This document shows positions 10,917 through 22,869 of a stretch of DNA of 64,000 nucleotides, one piece after another (within the stretch, counting starts at the first letter, position 1; each line of letters begins with the position of its first letter). The stretch is from Ctena decussata (lineage: Eukaryota; Mollusca; Bivalvia; Lucinida; Lucinidae), in contig OZ022503.1 in assembly GCA_963989385.1 (NCBI GenBank), positions 65,012,123 to 65,076,122 on the forward strand. The letters run 5' to 3'. Made by a program: the position numbers and the translations under genes. The notes under the pieces were generated by a model. It searched no databases and was not told where the DNA came from. It worked only from the letters and a program-made list of their open reading frames with translations.

Positions 10917-11927
10917 TACGAGGGTTGATCCAGAAGTAATGTCACTGCAGCTATAAAATCGTGTAGAATAAGGAGAGAGCAACAAAATTTCGCATCCAGG
11001 TACCTTAATCTATTTGCATTATGGTCTGAAAATGTCATAAAAATACAGTGCACAGTAACTGAGATATCGAGGTAGACAAAAGGCATGGTAACGAAACGCG
11101 CCGCACGTCAATGACGTCGTTGACGCACCAGACGAAGTTTCGATCTTGTGGCATGTCCAAAGTAGCTTATTCGTTCCAACAAAGCACTAATGTCTGTTCA
11201 CGATGGTTGTCTCATCTTTAATATTATTTGAACAGCCCCGCAACTCAAGTTTTAGAATTTCTACAATATTCGAACTGCAGAACATCGATCTTCATATATG
11301 TGATCAGAACAAGAGCGACGATATTGTCTGACATTGTACATAAAGGTCTTCCGGTTTTCGGACTATCCTCTAGCGACACATCTGCACCCGTATCGCATTG
11401 ATTGCCCCTTTAAACAAGTCTCATAATAACTGTAATATTACTTCATGTCTAACTAAAACGCTCTAGAGTATCTTATGGTGATAGTCCAAATTTGAGGCAA
11501 AACCGCATATATATCCGCTGACGCGTTTGTCAGAAATCAACATTTTTACTCTCGGCAGTAACAAGCATTAGCATTAGCTATCGAACTGCAAACTGCAGTG
11601 ACGATATTAAAATTTCAACAGCGGGCGGCAGAAATATATTTCGTCATCTTATCGAATTTTCAACTGATTTGGCGCGTTAGTTTGATTTTGAATTGCGATT
11701 GCCTTTGAAACTTATGTTCATGTAATCAACGTTATTCTAACGTGCGGCGCGATGGCGTCGGGGGCATACTTTGAACGTCTACATATTTGGAACGGAAAAA
11801 GATTCCAACCCTATATTTATTCTGTAAATCAAAACTGAATTACAGTGTAGCTTGATATAATTTTTATAATAATGCTACGATAAATAAGCGCGGACACACT
11901 GGCATTACTTCTGGATCAACCCTTGTA
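10917..11927. mobile_element. Mariner-type non-autonomous element, 1.0 kb
   Basis: It is bounded by TA and by inverted ends: left TACGAGGGTTGATCCAGAAG at 10917, right the complement of TACAAGGGTTGATCCAGAAG ending at 11927, matching for about 25 bp. No transposase reading frame is visible. The CGAGGG terminus resembles the ends of the mariner remnants in this window, which suggests cross-mobilisation by such a transposase. Confidence 0.8.
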
Positions 11928-11950
11928 CATGTAGTTCTCCATAAAAACAT

Positions 11951-12168
11951 ATGAGCCGCGACGTGACAAAACCAACAAAGTGGCATGTACGCCCAGCGAA
12001 CCTGGCCAGTCGCCCAGTCTTATCAGAGTCTTCGCTATGCGCTTAAAGGGCAGCTAATGGTCAAGCTAGCCCCATGCGGACAGCGATGACTAGGCGGATG
12101 CCCAGGCTGATCTGAGTCTTCGCTGGACGCACATACCACTTTGTTGGTTTTGTCGTGTCGCGGCTCAT
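11951..12168. mobile_element. Hairpin MITE, family S, copy 1
   Basis: Both ends read ATGAGCCGCGAC / GTCGCGGCTCAT. Inside, inverted blocks AAACCAACAAAGTGGCAT and TGCCACTTTGTTGGTTTT, and GATCAGCCTGGGC-like and GCCCAGGCTGATC-like segments, make a long hairpin of about 230 bp. There are seven copies in this window. No ORF. Confidence 0.85.
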
Positions 12169-12979
12169 ATATTGTGGGCCCTCGGTAGAACCGTCATGCC
12201 GAGACGGTTCTGATGAGTGGTCACAGCGTACGTTTTCGTTCAGAAAAAAAAATTATCCCCCAAATCCCCACCTTACCTTGAGCTTTATTAATTTTACATG
12301 TTTGCTCTGTGTCTTCCAGCGGCTCAAGTTTTTTTAACGAAACTTGCTATTCAATCCACAAGAATGGATGCAATACTACCCATGAGCCAGAGAGTAATCT
12401 GGGTCCCCAAGGCCAGTTTGTGAGCTGCCGACGAATGCAGCCTAGGTTTTAGCGAACCATCTGCAATACTTATATGACGTCTTGACAGTTCAATTGTATT
12501 GCTGTCAATTTACCTGCAGTAACATTGATGGAAAGTACATATTAACGACTGTAAGACAGTTTCCTAATTGGTCATAAATGTTCATGTCCTGGTTAGGCTA
12601 ATTGGAATGAAATATGTACTCTAAAAGGTTGACAGCTCTCCCCGACGTCTGAATCGCCCGCGAACGCCATGTTGTACTATCAAATTTAGCATTTTTAAGG
12701 AAATTCTGCATTTTTTATGGCATGACAATAGGTCACTATGGCCAACGCAAAATGGGAGTGTTGAGAGTATAATCATATAATCAAATAAAAGCTGAAAGAA
12801 GATCCTCTAGAAGCAAGGAGAACTTCCAAGAAACCCAAATAGCAGAATCGTTTTGAGTCTGTTCATGTGAAGTAATGTGATGTTGCAAAACTGCCAACAT
12901 GCCCTGGCACCGGCTTCAGCAGAATTCTATTTTCTAACTGTCTCAGGATGAGCCCAATGATCCCAAAGGACAAAAACAT
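12169..12979. other. No gene seen
   Basis: Unremarkable AT-rich sequence. A stretch near 12395-12430 (GGGTCCCCAAGGCCAGTTTG) is shared with the middle of the S-family copy at 15074-15356, so part of the interval may be a decayed relative. Confidence 0.4.
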
Positions 12980-13218
12980 ATGAGCCGCGACACGACAAAA
13001 CAACAAAGTGGCATATCCGCCCGCGAAGCCTCAGATCAGCCTGGGCATCCACCCAATCTACTCAGACTCTTCTCCAAGAGCGTAAAGAGTAGCTAAGGGT
13101 CTAAGCTACCTCTATGCGGACAGCGAAGACTCTGATCAGACTGGGCGGATGCCCAGGCTGATCTGAGTCTACGCTGGGCGCACAACCACAATGTTAGTTT
13201 TTTCATGTCGCGGCTCAT
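12980..13218. mobile_element. Hairpin MITE, family S, copy 2
   Basis: Same inverted ends (TGAGCCGCGACACGAC / GTCGCGGCTCA) and same internal GATCAGCCTGGGC blocks as the copy at 11951. Both copies sit in an ACATATGAGCC...GGCTCATATAT context, suggesting an AT-rich target preference. Confidence 0.85.
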
Positions 13219-13899
13219 ATATAAACTGCACTACATATCTGGACATACTTAAAAATAATAAAAACGTTTGGTGTACAGTGCTAGAATACAATGCTGAAGT
13301 GATAGATGTAAAATGATGTATGAACACTGCATAATGATATTTTGATAAAGTATTCATTTCTGAAATCGAGAAGGCAACTAGGAACTATGATGTAATATTT
13401 CATTTACTGAAATTTACTATTTCATTTACTGAAATTTCATATCCATGTGAACAGCAAACGTTGTGCAAGACTGCTAGTATGTACAGCTTGATCAGAGCTT
13501 TCCATGGTCCCTTTTTTAAATCCGTAGTTTGTAGGAAAAATAGTTGACTATTAAAACAAAGATATAAACAGTAAAACAATTTAAAAATAATACGTCTTAT
13601 AGAAAATTATTTGAAGAAAAAATACATAAAACAATATCAAAACAATATCAAAAACTGGTAAAAAGCTATGCCTGCTTAAAAAGATGAAGATATAAAAGGC
13701 GTTACTAGAAAAACACACAAAATAAGGCTCAAAGCAAAACGAAATCTACGCGATTCTGCACCGATAACAACTAGTCAATGACAACTTGACTTGAAGACGT
13801 GACACGAAAACGTGTACCTTATCGTAATGATATGCGAACAGCATATCTTAAATTTGTCTTAAATTTTCGCTATATGTATTCTTCAGAATACATACAACC

Positions 13900-13985
13900 C
13901 CTATGTGAACAGAGAAGACAGTGATCAGCCTGCAGATGCAGGCTGATCTGAATCTTCGTTGTTCGCGCAGGCTTTGAGGTTCCTT
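13900..13985. mobile_element. Small hairpin element related to family S
   Basis: Inverted blocks around a centre at about 13940: GAACAGAGAAGACAGTGATC and AGCCTGCAGATGCAGGCT, closing with GATCTGAATCTTCGTTGTTC. Related decayed pieces lie near 39600-39750 and 41645-41715. Confidence 0.6.
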
Positions 13986-14149
13986 TTCTCATATCACGGT
14001 ATGATTGATGTTTTGGATCATTTACCGCGAAACAATGTGACAATGTAAAATGTATTGTTAACAGTGTGATCAACATGGAAGGTGTGTGGATTATCTTCGG
14101 TGTCTGTCTGTCCGTCTGTCTCTGTAGGATACATGCGTCCACTAAGAAA

Positions 14150-14360
14150 TGTAAGTTAGTTTTCAACTTAGGGTGTATGCGTTTAGCCCTAAGATATTTT
14201 ATGCAGTCGTGTGCGTTTGCAGTTACTGTTGGAATTTTGTCCAATTTACAAAATTTCAGTATTATAAAATATGCAGGTACGTGTTGAAATTTTGTCAATT
14301 TGACAAAATTTCTATACGCACCTGCGTATTTGCGTATAGCAGTTACGCCCTTGTCCATTT
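14150..14360 (+). repeat. Dispersed repeat with AAATTTTGTC / GACAAAATTT palindromes
   Basis: The sequence from about 14165 to 14355 recurs in reverse orientation at about 34925-35105 (shared TACGCAAATACGCAGG-type end, AAATTTTGTC palindromes and AAGATATTT block). A 193-codon open frame crosses this repeat on the minus strand; I regard it as chance. Confidence 0.7.
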
Positions 14361-15073
14361 TTTCCGCCTTTAGATTGTTACTTATTTGCTTTCCTAGATG
14401 ATTAAGCTCTTCCCAAAGGTGGTCTACTCTTCGCACAGCCGGACAAACCATGGTATAACTGTTACGTACTGAATGGTTAGTGTAACAGTCGTCACTTGAG
14501 AACAGCCGGTTACTGTTAAATTGAAATATTGCATGAACTTCCCATAACTAGAACATACTTAACGCTTGCCATTTTTAATTCTAAACATTATGTTGAGGTT
14601 ACTGTATACCTCTTCGTATTGAAGAGGGACACGGGTAGATTCGGTGCGAGCTATGGATTCAGTGCCTTGAGCTTAATTGGGAATATCTTTTTGAGAATTG
14701 TACGAAAAGAAAGTTGTATCGACATAATGGAAAAGGAAACTGCTGTTAAAATGGTCATATTGGATCATTTACGTGATTGCTTGATATAACCCCGTTCAAA
14801 GGACACAGAGTTCAAGGTCGGAGGCGCTTGTAGAAACCAGGGTAGAGTGATGACTAAAACTGTGCAAATGCATTATTCTAATTGGGATTCATAATGGAAG
14901 TCAAATGTACGAGCTTTATTTGTATCGCATGTTTATACTGATCAAAAGAGCTATAGTCAACCTTTATTTATTTATTTATCTATTTATTTATTTATTTATA
15001 CAATATTTGAAGGCACACCATTGGTTGTACCAGTTGCCCCTCTATAACAACAACATAAAAACAACACAATTAT
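14361..15073. other. No gene seen; TTTA microsatellite
   Basis: A TTTA simple repeat lies at 14964-14999. Short plus-strand ORFs at 14529 and 14905 have no recognisable domain or splice context. Confidence 0.45.
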
Positions 15074-15356
15074 TTGAGCCGCAACATGACAAAAGGAAAA
15101 AAAGTGGTATGTGCGCCCAGCGAAGACTCAGATCAGCCTGGGCATCTGCCCAGTCTGATCAGAGTCTTTGCTGAACGCGTAGAGCTAGCTTAGACCCTTA
15201 CACGTAGCTATCTTTAAGCACACAGCAAAGACTCTGGGTCCCCAACCAAGGCCAGTTTGTGAGTTTTTGACGAAGAAACCGGGTGGCTGCACAAGATGAT
15301 CTGAGTCTTCGCTGGGCGCACATGCCACTTTGTTGGTTTTGTAATGTCGTTGCTCA
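15074..15356. mobile_element. Hairpin MITE, family S, copy 3 (with insertion)
   Basis: The ends TTGAGCCGCAACATGAC and GTCGTTGCTCA, and the internal CAGATCAGCCTGGGCATC segment, identify the family. It is longer than the other copies because of an extra piece near 15230-15285 (GGGTCCCCAACCAAGGCCAG...). Confidence 0.8.
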
Positions 15357-16338
15357 GCATACGTTTAGCTATTTGAAGCTGTGTGCTTTAGCTCTATATA
15401 ATGATATGGACAAAACAGCCAAACTTTAAAACTAACATTATATACAGAAATGAGTATCCTATATGTTACATCAAAGAGTGTTTTTGAGCTTTCGAATCCA
15501 TGTTTGACGCGTTACCATAGCAATATATGACGCCACGTTCATGCCGGGAACCGCGTGTGAATTTTTTTCGACGTAATTTTGGTAAGGAGGTGCTTGTATT
15601 ATGCTTATTATGTGCGATATGTACTACCCGGAAGAGAAATTGAGAAACACATATATTGATTGTTAATGAAAACATTCTGAAATCTGGCATGAATAAAGGC
15701 TAAAGCAGGGGTTAGAGTAATCGATTTTCAGGGAATTTGACATTTTATTCCGTAATTTCCAGTATGATGCTAAAGTTAATTGATCAGTTATCAAGTACAG
15801 GATAATTTGTGTTCTTTCTGCTCTGCAATTCTCTCTGCTTGTTAAATGCAATGTCGTCACAATTCTGGTCCATCCGGCTTACAGTCAGCGAAAAACGTCA
15901 AATTTTGCTCGATCAAAAGTCTTTCACGGTCTGTATTTCTGTCAGGTTAGAGAGCAAGTCATGAATAACTGTATATTTCTTTTAGTATCTGAGACTTACA
16001 TCAAGCCATTACACCATCACAAACTTTTTTTACATTTATTACTGTTAATCAGCAGCAAATATGAAACTATGCAAAAATTTAGAGACTAAACCCTTATAAG
16101 TTTAAGGCATCGTTGCCATAGCAACGATGTTCCTAAACAGTACTTTAGGATTTAATATATGTCATATGTTTGTTTCTTAGGTATTATATATCTAGAATGC
16201 TGTTTTGACACATAGCCAATGAAATAAATGCTAGTTTCCATTATTTTATGATCACCCCTCGTAGCCTTTTTTAGTTTTGTTTGTTTGAAATCAATACGAT
16301 TCACGGGGAAAGATTTTTTTACTTATTTCATATTAATG
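15357..16338. other. No gene seen; one short palindrome
   Basis: There are no long ORFs or domain matches. A perfect 16-bp palindrome CGTTGCCATAGCAACG, of RFX X-box form, lies near 16110. Confidence 0.45.
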
Positions 16339-17233
16339 TACGAGGGTTGATTGATAAGTCCTGAGCCTCACCATGTTTTGAAAGCTTTAGAGTGGATTTG
16401 AGTAATTTATTTTAAACACCCATTCTACAGAGCAACTTTCGTCAAATTTCGGGAATTTATCTTAAATCTCAATTGAATGACACTTCACCTTTTACAGTTA
16501 CCCCCACGAATGCACTGTATAACTCTTTGACCGACCATAACTTTAGCGGAGTTAAACATTTTGCAATTGTTTTTGCAAATATATGTCCTTCAGCATCCCG
16601 GTAATTGACGATATATGCAAACATAAATTTACTCCATTCCAGAATAAAAAAAAGCAAAATTTTAATTTTCAGGAAGTGACTATTTTGAGAGTTTCTGCAG
16701 ATCGTGCATAGTCGGATTCGCATGCTCTGCGTGCACAGAAGTGGATATCTTTAACTTTTTTTACGAAAATCATGTTAGATGTCAGTGTTCATTTGTGTGT
16801 AAACATTGTTTGGTTTTGCCCACAATGTTCCTAACAAACACGAAATTAGGATATGGGTCTCTAAATTTTGGGGTTGCAATATTTAAGGGTTTACGGTAAA
16901 GCTACCAGAGGCCAAACTATTTTTGCATTTCCATCAAACCATTGACCACTGATTATACTTGCATGTATTAAAACAAGAACCATTTAAATCTTGTGGAATG
17001 TGAGGAATGTTTTTTTTTCAAAGAAATGCGAGGCAAATAGATTGTAATTGTTATTTTAAAAATATGCCACCCTTCTTGTGTTTAAGGCGCTGTAAAAAAG
17101 AAACCCTTTGCCAAATTTTTTGAAACTTTAACCGAAAGCTAGTGAAAGACAACTAATTACTTTCGCGGTAAGCATCCATGTGCAGATTCACTAGAAGCAT
17201 CTTAGGCTCACAACTTATCAATCAACCCTCGTA
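16339..17233. mobile_element. Mariner-type non-autonomous element, 0.9 kb
   Basis: It starts TACGAGGGTTGATTGATAAG at 16339 and ends with the reverse complement of that stretch at 17233, followed by TA. The inverted ends match over about 30 bp (with a GAGCCT block inside both). The interior is AT-rich with no transposase. Confidence 0.85.
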
Positions 17234-17604
17234 CAGTACATTCTTGAAGAAGGTTCAGGTGTGTGTTACAAAATACTCAAATATAAAAAAAATCTTGTTT
17301 GCAAATAAAACCGGAGTCTGCTGAATCTTAAGATCGTTCATTCGGCTCATAATGGTTGACGCCTAGGACACAGTAGTATAGTCAGAACATTCTTGTCTTA
17401 AAATGTGCTTAGCTGCTTTCAAGTGTGCCTGTTCGTTGGTGCATTGAGATTGTATGGTAACAGTGGATCAGTTCTGAAAAGATACCTGTGCCTGGAGCAG
17501 CCTTATGTGAGGGTCTGCGATATAGAGCACCCCACAAAAGAAAATTACTCAAGTTCTATTTTGAAGACGGTTGAAGTCAGTGTCATAGATGGATAGGGAT
17601 AGAT

Positions 17605-17780
17605 TATTTGCGGTTTTACGGTTATTTCAATACGTAGTATTTCTGTCATATCGAGCCGATAGTGACATTCTGTGTGCAACGAAACCCTGTTGTAAAGGGT
17701 TCTGCCTTAATAGAAGGATTTGAATCCGGTCCGCTAGCTTACCGGACCAGCAGCCCTTAACCAACTGAGCTACCGTGGGC
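17605..17780 (-). mobile_element. tRNA-derived SINE copy
   Basis: On the minus strand, a tRNA-like head starts at 17780 with an A box (TAGCTCAGTTGG), an anticodon-like hairpin (GGTCCG...CGGACC) and a B-box-like GGATTCAAATCC. Below it, 17605-17665 carries the 3' core TTTTACGG...TATTTCTGTCATATCG, shared with the SINE pieces at 27045 and 38481. Confidence 0.65.
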
Positions 17781-18044
17781 TTCGAAGGTCAATGACATAA
17801 GACTCCGAATAATTAGGTAAAATACGGTAACAGAAAAGACATTTAATGATGTAAATAATATCAATCACTTTAAATTCCATTACATGAAATGATATCATCG
17901 ATAATGCATTAATGATAGTTTGACGCCTTTGGCTAATTGACAGCTGACGGATGACTTTCAAAATAACACAAATATCCAACTAAAAGCCTAGTAGTCGCCA
18001 GTCTGTCTATATAGTGAGGTCACCTTGACTAAGGTTTAAGAACA

Positions 18045-18112
18045 GTCTGGGTAGCTCAGTTGCAGTAAAACGGGAGGTCGTGGGTTTGACCTCAGCCGGA
18101 TATATGTCCCAA
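18045..18112 (+). mobile_element. tRNA-like SINE head
   Basis: TGGGTAGCTCAGTTGCAG gives an A box, and GTGGGTTTGACCTC is a weak B box. The spacing is too short for a normal tRNA, and the cloverleaf cannot be completed. It is probably a decayed tRNA-derived SINE. Confidence 0.5.
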
Positions 18113-18904
18113 TCGGAGATGGAACCATAAACTTCAGAAATCAAATACACGTATCGGCTGTTCAGTTTGGAATCACTGTGCTGCGTTTTGAAATACATGT
18201 ATAACACTTTAATCCATCTTGTGCCTTTATTCGACCAATTTTCTTGAGGGGTCGCAGTATTGGACCTGTATGATTTAATTTTGTTTCAAACATAAGCCAT
18301 TGATGTTCAGCTTGTTTTGAAATCAAGTTTCTGATACACGGGTCCTGCAAAACGTTCTATCTAACTATTGCATTTGGGCATATTTTAAAACGCTTTGTCG
18401 CACTTAAGTACTGCATTCACTAGCAAACGATACCCGTTTATTTCGTGCAAAGTGCCTATAAAAGTGCTTATAAACCGAAATATTTCATTTTGAATTATAT
18501 GCAGTCGTATATACTGTCTAGTGTACATGTCAGATTGTAACAGGGACAAAAAAACCCTGAAACTCGCCTCTTCTATAAAATAACATACTGTGCTTTGTAT
18601 TGATACAAAATACTCACAGAGATGCTTCCACAGGTTCATATTCAGATTTGTAGTTTTCGGGTTATCATGTACTTCAAAAGCAAAGTAGCTAAGCTAGACA
18701 TGCTAGACGAGAAAAGGGATGTAAAATCGAATTTAATGCAACTACTTAAATCGATATTATAGTCTCCAGATGACGAGACATACAATGAAAAGCGTACGGG
18801 CTGCATGAAGAATTAAGTTTCTTTGCTGAATATTTTGATGACAATTGACCGTGACACTTGTAGAGATAAGTGGTTGCGATGCTATCAAAAAAGGGTAAAG
18901 AACT
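18113..18904. other. No gene seen
   Basis: AT-rich sequence; short minus-strand ORFs are without domains. The stretch 18360-18600 resembles 23785-23990 (TTTTAAAACG...TCGT, ATTCTAAATTATATGCAGTC, TGTACATG...CACATTGTAAC), so it is probably part of a dispersed repeat. Confidence 0.5.
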
Positions 18905-21290
18905 ATGGCCATTTCACCAACAATAAAACTGAATCCCATTATGAGAAAATCAAGCAGCGGAGTCCGTAAAAATCTCATTCAGCCAATTAAAGACAGCTAT
19001 GAGCGATCAGCTTACAAAAACTTTTCAAATCTTAGGACTAGAATTGACACTTCATGTAAGGATGATGTCAGAAATCAGTATGCCTCATTGTATGTCTATT
19101 CAGCATTTGACATAATCCGTGGGGAATTAAAAAATGAACAGTACAGGACACAACTCAGAAAAACTGAACATGGTATATTGTTACATCAGGATCTGAAAAC
19201 AGAAAGTACTATGTAGAGGCAAGTTTCAGAAGCTCTTCGTGTACAATTTTGGAAATCTATGGACTTCCACGAAGACACATTTTGATTTGCAAACATGAAG
19301 GCCAAGACCTTTTCGATTAAACTTTAGTTGATGTCAATTGGAAGCGATCAACTGCTTTAGGTCAGTCAGTGGCACCATTAACTTGCAATCCAAACGTAGT
19401 TCAAAGGAAGAAAGGAAAAAAGACAAGGACAAAAATGCCATCAATTCACAAATGCATGTATATGAAAGCAACTGAATTCTTTAAAGAATTAGCATCTTTC
19501 ATTTCTACTTGAGAAGAAGCCGAATTCTTCAGCAAACTTGCCTGTCTGAAGGATTTTAAAGAAAACTGGATGATAGACAAAGATTCTAAATTTCCAGATA
19601 AAACAATAGAGTATACTGAAATGGAATGTTCTGAACAGAAAGACTATAAAGTTTCTGATAATACAACAGATTCTGAGAGTGTTGAAATGAACAAAGCTGG
19701 CCCCGAGGTTATAAAACTTTTTTCATGCTCAACTCAGCTGAGCATGGAATTTTACCCGCTAATAAAACGCAAATTATTGATAAGTACAGTTGTTTTCTTG
19801 CTCAGTTTTGCTGAGTATGAAATTTTCTCTGCTTATGAATATGAAAATGCCAACATAAGTTGGCATTTTCATATTTATCAGCAGAGAAAATTTCATGCTC
19901 AGCTGAGTTGAGCACGAAAAAAGTTTTATAACCTCGGGGCCTGAATACAGAGACACGATTGCTCAGTCTATACTATCAAAGACTACTTCTGTGAGCAACA
20001 TAACAGAAACAAACTTGTCTTAAGAAATGAATTGTACTGAACATAAAGACGAGAAATTTGCTGATGATGCAACAGTGTTTAGGAGTGTTGAAATGGACAG
20101 TACTTAATGCAAAGACACAATGGCTCAATCCATACTATCCGAGACCAGTTCTATGAGCAACACAGCAGATACAAACTTCGAAGAAACAGCTTGCTCAGAA
20201 ACAATAATCATTATAGAAGCAGCAGAGTCACCGACTGAAGAAGCATCAAAACAAACAGATGAGGTCAACAAACCAGACCTAGCAACAACAGAAAAATAAG
20301 AAGAAGCAAATTCCTGCCAGCCAGCAGACATCTCAGAGACAGAAGACGAAAACAAAGATTTTAACATAAATGCTGCTTCAGAGTCATCAGCTACTGAAAA
20401 AAACGTTTTCCACCCCATAATTATTCCTCTTCTTAAGTTCTGTATTGGTAGACCAAAAAGATGTGGAAATTTTCAAAAAGTCGTTACTCTTTATCTTTGA
20501 AGAATCTCAAAAGAAAAGGTGAATTCAATGAAAACTTACAAAAATAGCAGAAGACAGAATCTGAAGACACTTACTCAAACAAAACTGGTATCATTGAAAT
20601 AGAAAACGATGATGGTCATAATAGCACTATTGACAGAAACACATGGTTAAGGACAGAGGAAGTTTCAATAAATATAGACTGCTGCAAAGCCTTAATTGAT
20701 GGTGGACAAATGTTGGATGAGAGAATCATTTTAGATTCGCAAAACATACTTAAAGCTAAGTTATCTCAAATTAATGGTTTCCAGCCACAGTTCTTAATCT
20801 TTTGCACTAATGCAAAGAAATATGGTACAAATACTTTTCAAAAGTAGTAGTAAATGTGGACACTGGTTGACAATCTCAAAGATCAACCTGAAACCAGGAT
20901 ATGTGAAATTATAAATTATATGACAGTTTGAACTAAGAACCAGATGATGAGGTTCCAATTCAGCAATGCTGATTGCGATTATTCGCTATGGCAACAAGTG
21001 TTGCGGTATGCCGTGGTTATGAGCCCAACACCATTCTTTTCCGACAGGATGTGAAGCAATCTAGTTTCTTGCTTAGAAAATGGACAATTCATCCTGTTCC
21101 CATTTGATATAAACATTCGACAGAAAAAAAAATCTCAAAAAGTCAGGGAAAATTGTAGGTGTAGAAGGCCTCATGAAGGGTTTCCAATAGTGAAATGCCA
21201 AAACTGTAGTGAATGGTTTCATGTTAGACGTGTTGACATTGTGGATGAGCCATTGTTCTGTGGGTTTTTGTTAGGAAGACAATAAACTCA
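18905..21290 (+). pseudogene. Broken gene: Ulp1-type (C48) cysteine protease plus PHD finger
   Basis: It opens with a 103-codon frame (MAISPTIKLNPIMRK...) of unknown function, followed by a Ser/Thr/Glu-rich part with two diverged copies of a direct repeat of about 160 bp. A foldback element (19699-19941) interrupts the first copy. From about 20580 an open stretch (IDGGQMLDERIILDSQ) resembles the start of a Ulp1 protease core. The catalytic positions then follow in shifted frames: His in HWLTIS (20861), Asp in YDSLN (20922), Gln in IQQ (20964), and Cys at 20974 just before LFAMA. At 21150-21225 is a PHD-like finger, ENCRCRRPHEG and VKCQNCSEWFH. Ulp1 proteases cleave SUMO-like modifiers, and PHD fingers bind histone tails; both are joined in some transposon-like genes of invertebrates, but I cannot assign the family. 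Several stops and frameshifts show that it no longer codes for a full protein. Confidence 0.7.
19699..19941. mobile_element. Foldback element, family G, 243 bp
   Basis: Starts GGCCCCGAGGTTATAAAACT and ends with its exact complement at 19941. The arms extend through CTCAGCTGAGCAT with an AATGCCAAC / GTTGGCATT centre. It lies within the Ulp1-PHD pseudogene. Related hairpins with GAGGTTATAAAACTT ends lie at 24169, 38631 and 52262. Confidence 0.85.
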
Positions 21291-22036
21291 GTCGAGATCA
21301 GTAACTGAAAGCAAACCCAATGTCTGATTTAAGACTGAACTGCAAGTCTGACAGCCTCAGCACAGTTGCTTATCCACAGCTTTACCACGTTTAACAATAT
21401 TATCTAAATCAGACAACCTATATCTGTGTTTTGAAATGGTTAACTATTTCACTTCATCTGGACTTTTGTATGGACAGAGTGTTACAGCTATATCATTAAT
21501 GGATGGGTGCCTTGTGATTTTACGCCCTGTTCAACAGTCATATCAGAATGATGGCTGATAATATAAAAGCTGTGTGCTATGGAAAACCATTTACATTTGA
21601 AAAAAAAAGGTTTACACCTCTGGGATTAGAATCCAAGTTTGCCAGTTCATTAGGTCAGCCCATGTTCTATAGTTAAATTGCATTTTCTGATTTGTTATAA
21701 AATTCCAAATAAAGCGTGATACTGTATTTTTGCACTTTTAAGATGTAGTGATTGCGGAGATAAGCAGTCGTGTTTTGCATAATTTATATAGGATACCAAA
21801 TTGTCGTATTTGAAAAAATACATTTTATCCTTCTTTTTTTTCGAGAATATTTATTTAGCATGCCATATTGTTTTATATGAAAAAAGAATTTTCATTTTTA
21901 TTTTTTTAACAAAAATCATCCAGGTAATTTGGGAGACACTGAAGAATCAGCATGATAAAAGATTCTTATGTGATCCCACAACTTACCTTAATATCTATAG
22001 GTATTTAACAGAGCAAACAGAAAATGTTCCTCTAGA
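21291..22036. other. No gene seen
   Basis: Low-complexity AT-rich sequence after the pseudogene. A short open frame at 21801-22058 has no domain I recognise and overlaps the next foldback repeat. Confidence 0.4.
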
Positions 22037-22205
22037 TAAGGTATTTCTTCCGTTGTAAGACGGGGGTTTTCCTATCCTAAACGATCCCAAAGGTCTAGAT
22101 CCGTCTTCTTAGTTGGAGAAAGATATTTGGGATTTTTATGCTGGAGAAAAAAACATTTATAGTTGCGGAAACTCCCGTCTTATTACCGAAGAAATATAAT
22201 ATATT
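22037..22205. repeat. Foldback repeat
   Basis: GGTATTTCTTCCG...TAAGACGGGGGTTT on the left pairs with AACTCCCGTCTTATTACCGA on the right, and an inner pair (ATCCCAAA / TTTGGGAT) lies near the centre. No ORF. Confidence 0.6.
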
Positions 22206-22215
22206 TTCTACCTTT

Positions 22216-22256
<41 letters not shown>

Positions 22257-22273
22257 CGTGTGTGTATGTGTGT
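22216..22273. repeat. TG microsatellite
   Basis: A nearly pure TG tract with a few C substitutions; it explains a His/Thr-rich minus-strand ORF. Confidence 0.95.
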
Positions 22274-22869
22274 CAGTCAAAATGATATGAATTGTGGGAT
22301 ACAGATGTGTGTTTAGTAGGGTAACTCAGATATCAACTTTAAAATTGTTAGTTTGGTTCTTGTTTTTGTTCATTGTATTTACCAATGAACAACCTATGTT
22401 GTATAATGAAAGATGAAGTAAAAGAAAACTCAAATATATGTTTATAATTATTAGCCTAATTATTAATCAGAGGTATGTCTGTAGCTGGTTGTCAGCATCA
22501 GCAGTCTGTGAGACTATTGACAACCAGTTGTCACTAGCCGTCGCCAAACAAAAAATCTCCTGAAAAAACCTTCGGGAGCTCAATATGGAGTTCCAACCAA
22601 AGCTGACCACGATGCCAGTGTAACGGTCGGAGCCTGTAATTAATGTGGAACAAGAGCCGGAATGCCAGGAGAGAAAAGTGGGGACAAAACACAGCAGGCT
22701 TCCTCGGATACAGACAAAACCGATATAGATTTCATCTCATCTTCCTGCTGTCGCAGGTCGAAACCATTGACAAACAAGCTGCCTTGTGACAGTGGTGAGG
22801 TACACTGTTTCGGCGGAAGTCCAAACCCTCTTCAGCAGTCTGCATCATCAGGAGGGCAACAGTCGACCT

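Noticed and set aside
13870..14451. Minus-strand open frame of 193 codons
   Set aside because: It runs through a hairpin element and a dispersed repeat (copy at 34925-35105), has no recognisable domain, and its composition changes with each repeat it crosses.
19774..19956. Minus-strand frame over the family-G foldback
   Set aside because: The palindrome gives the same reading on both strands; it is not a gene.
20125..20418. Minus-strand Ser-rich frame of 97 codons
   Set aside because: It is the antisense of the Thr/Glu-rich part of the Ulp1-PHD pseudogene.
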